A stretch of DNA of 53,344 nt from Bacteroidales bacterium (GTDB lineage Bacteria; Bacteroidota; Bacteroidia; Bacteroidales; ML635J-15), in the NCBI GenBank assembly GCA_017994175.1, contig JAGOLH010000014.1:1-53344 (forward strand), given 5' to 3'. A program made the position numbers and the translations under genes. The notes beneath the pieces were generated by a model that did no database searches, had not been told where the DNA came from, and was given only the letters and a program-made list of their open reading frames with translations. Positions 51,586-53,344 of this stretch are shown piece by piece; within the stretch, counting starts at the first letter, position 1, and every line of letters starts with the position of its first letter.

Positions 51586-53054
51586 TCTATTCTTTCAAAT
51601 GCTCCCAAATCGGGACCTGCATCCGACAATCGATTGTTCCCCAGATAATCGAAAGGAATTAAGAGAGAAACCGACAATTTGCCTGCATCCTTTGCAGGGG
51701 ACAACGTGTCGAGCTCATAATTATAAGGTGATACAGTCTCAATAAACTTGGGATTTACATTAAGGATATTATCGATGAAATACGATGTATTGCTTGTATT
51801 AAAAGTGGATGATGTCTTAAGAAGGCAGTTTTCGAAAATAAAGTTAGCCTCGGCTCCTGTTTCAAGATCCAGAGAAATTTCCTGCTCACGATTTCCATAA
51901 ATGATACAATTCCCGAAATATGCATTGGTAAGATCTCTGTATTCGGTAATTGTACTGCCATGAGAGCTATAGTTATAGTAATTATTCAGCAGCAATTGAG
52001 GGGTCTGCCTGCTTCCGGACCAAAAATTTGCGAGAGTGCAGTGATAAAACGAATAATTACCACCAATTGCACACACTACAGTGTATTTCCCACAATTTGC
52101 AAAAACACAGTTGTAGGCTTCAATGTGTGAGCCCAATCCGTATAAGCCCGCAATATTCATGTTTTCTATCGAAGTATTCCGCAGGATCAGGCTTGGTGTC
52201 CCTGGCGTTGTAACCGAATCGACCCGGATGCCAATAATTCCGTTTTTAATTTCTGCATATTCAATAATGTTGTTTGCAGAACCCTGCAACAAGTGGATTC
52301 CTCCATAAAGTGCAGTAACATTGCCAACGTCGTCAGTCTGATAAGCACCCCATTGTCCTGATATCTCCGAATATTCATCTTCAAGTCGGTCGCCTGAGAA
52401 AACAACATGATTTTCTTTTGCACCGTGCACAAGAAGGCTCCCTTTGATAAAAAGGCTTGAGTTCTTATGAAAATGTACTTTTGTCCCTGCTTCTATTGTT
52501 AGGGTTGTGTTTGAGTCGAATAAAGCTGAATTGAAGATTAGTACAGGTTTATTATTGGTCCAGACAGTGTCTGATGAAAATATCTGTCCGTTAATTAATA
52601 GGATGTCCTGTCCAAAAGCAATTAAGTCAACATCCTGAATGTTTCCGTTTGATAAAAAAACAACGGAGTCTTGCTCAATCATTTCATCCCTGCCAGGGTC
52701 AATAGTTACTTCAACAAAAATAAATGCAGAATCACCGGGAGCTATAACCATGTTGGTAACTGACCTGGATTGAATTCCATTTACATTCAGACGAAAGCTT
52801 GAATTATTACCTTTTGCCAGGTAAATGCGGTCAATATTAATGGATTTTGATTCATTTGAATTGTAAACCGTAAAAAAATGTGTTGTTGAACCAATCGATT
52901 TGAAAATTGTGTCGAACTGAATAGTGTCTTCCGAAAAAATCAGTTTGTCATCGGGATTTTCGGTGAAGTTATTCTTTTCGCAACCCATTCCAATTGCAAT
53001 AATTGTAATTAATGTAATGATAATGAATACGTTATAATGTGCGATTTTCCCCAT
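51582..53054 (-). CDS. Parallel beta-helix lipoprotein
   Basis: 490 residues. Signal with Cys25 (I-G-M-G-C-E-K), a lipoprotein-type N-terminus. An Ig/ASPM-like strand domain (about 35-150: D-T-I-Q-F-D-T-I-F-K-S-I-G-S-T) comes before the right-handed beta-helix (about 180-440), with L-T-I-E-A-G-T-K-V-H-F, I-K-G-S-L-L-V-H-G, I-E-Y-A-E-I-K-N-G-I-I-G-I and N-C-I-I-Y-G-N turns. It ends in D-Y-L-G-N-N-R-L-S-D-A-G-P-D-L-G-A-F-E, the closing motif of choice-of-anchor / Pbh1 proteins. Probably binds or cleaves a polysaccharide; catalytic residues are not identifiable. Four-base overlap with the EEP lipoprotein gene. Confidence 0.82.
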   Translation of the reverse strand: MGKIAHYNVFIIITLITIIAIGMGCEKNNFTENPDDKLIFSEDTIQFDTIFKSIGSTTHFFTVYNSNESKSINIDRIYLAKGNNSSFRLNVNGIQSRSVTNMVIAPGDSAFIFVEVTIDPGRDEMIEQDSVVFLSNGNIQDVDLIAFGQDILLINGQIFSSDTVWTNNKPVLIFNSALFDSNTTLTIEAGTKVHFHKNSSLFIKGSLLVHGAKENHVVFSGDRLEDEYSEISGQWGAYQTDDVGNVTALYGGIHLLQGSANNIIEYAEIKNGIIGIRVDSVTTPGTPSLILRNTSIENMNIAGLYGLGSHIEAYNCVFANCGKYTVVCAIGGNYSFYHCTLANFWSGSRQTPQLLLNNYYNYSSHGSTITEYRDLTNAYFGNCIIYGNREQEISLDLETGAEANFIFENCLLKTSSTFNTSNTSYFIDNILNVNPKFIETVSPYNYELDTLSPAKDAGKLSVSLLIPFDYLGNNRLSDAGPDLGAFERIE

Positions 53055-53132
53055 AGTATCAATTATTCCGATTAATAACGTATTTTATATGGCAAGTATT
53101 ATTTTAAAAAGTTAAAGATACAATATTGAGTT

Positions 53133-53344
53133 TTATTTCACCAGATAAATAAGACCAGATTCCTCATGAGGGTTGTTGTTGAGGTCGGTAAAAATGCAGT
53201 ACCATTTATACACACCATTAGGCAATATTTTATCACCTTTGAGGACGTCGCCGTTGAAGGTTCCATCCCAAGCCATTTTGTAAGGTTGGTCAGGAGCAAA
53301 TGTTTCGGTTACAAAAAGTTTGTTGCCCCAACGATCGTACACGT
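53133..53344 (-). CDS. C-terminal fragment of a secreted protein with T9SS type B (gliding-motility) sorting domain
   Basis: Only the last ~70 residues are in the window; the gene continues to the right. V-Y-D-R-W-G-N-K-L-F-V-T-E-T, then W-D-G-T-F-N-G, then L-P-N-G-V-Y-K-W-Y, is the conserved type B (CHU_C) sorting domain found at the end of very large adhesins and motility proteins such as SprB. A first in-frame GTG at 53342 is internal to the domain, not a start. The full protein is probably large, but this cannot be seen here. Confidence 0.88.
   Translation of the reverse strand, partial: VYDRWGNKLFVTETFAPDQPYKMAWDGTFNGDVLKGDKILPNGVYKWYCIFTDLNNNPHEESGLIYLVK

Overview
The window reads as chromosomal DNA of a Bacteroidota species, probably a Bacteroidales-like anaerobe. 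Several independent signs support this. Five proteins end in type A type IX secretion (T9SS, Por) sorting domains and one ends in a type B (gliding-motility-like) domain. Upstream regions carry Bacteroidota -7 boxes (TAnnTTTG), some with a TTTG -33 box, and Shine-Dalgarno sequences are mostly absent. There is a short bacterial SRP RNA, SprB-type repeats, an archaeal/eukaryote-type ProS, and oxygen-sensitive enzymes (2-oxoacid:ferredoxin oxidoreductase KorAB, an Fe-S L-serine dehydratase, the radical SAM protein YgiQ). Translation assignments and motifs were read by eye; no database search was possible.

Layout. 1-4.7 kb: the end of an IS3-family insertion sequence (transposase reading out of the window on the minus strand) abuts a 5'-truncated T9SS-sorted protein, followed by a large secreted subtilisin/beta-helix protein whose first half is very AT-rich and whose second half is not. 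4.7-8.3 kb: envelope polysaccharide genes (a GT4 glycosyltransferase converging on a DUF4199 - GT2 - Wzz-like operon). 8.3-15 kb: SRP RNA, an outer-membrane protein with YgiQ, a secreted protein with a long-chain acyl-CoA ligase, and a tocopherol-cyclase-like protein. 15-22.3 kb (minus strand): a 1.5-kaa secreted propeller/SprB-repeat protein, and an HD protein - CinA - nitroreductase operon. 22.4-23.9 kb: an ECF sigma - membrane protein - Spy/CpxP-like operon, probably an envelope-stress unit. 23.9-27.6 kb: PASTA protein, T9SS protein and RluD-type pseudouridine synthase. 27.9-31.9 kb: a small exported protein, then a minus-strand run of ModE-type regulator, secreted EEP nuclease, M16 peptidase and O-methyltransferase. 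32-41.8 kb (plus strand): an L-serine dehydratase with a 233-residue extra N-terminal module, an outer-membrane protein, LigA, an FHS-type sugar MFS transporter, ribosomal protein S1 and RNase Z. 41.8-47.1 kb (minus strand): KorBA, an unknown protein and ProS. 47.2-53.3 kb: a low-complexity lipoprotein with a FadL-like porin, then two lipoproteins (EEP nuclease and beta-helix) and the tail of a type B T9SS cargo.

Most of the window is ordinary housekeeping interleaved with surface and secreted proteins. I see no CRISPR array, prophage, defence island or tRNA gene. The points most worth a second look are the N-terminal module on the serine dehydratase, the HD-family protein whose HD histidine is alanine, the compositionally chimeric secreted protease next to an IS end, the sensor-propeller/SprB fusion without any kinase, and two coding-like remnants in intergenic DNA.
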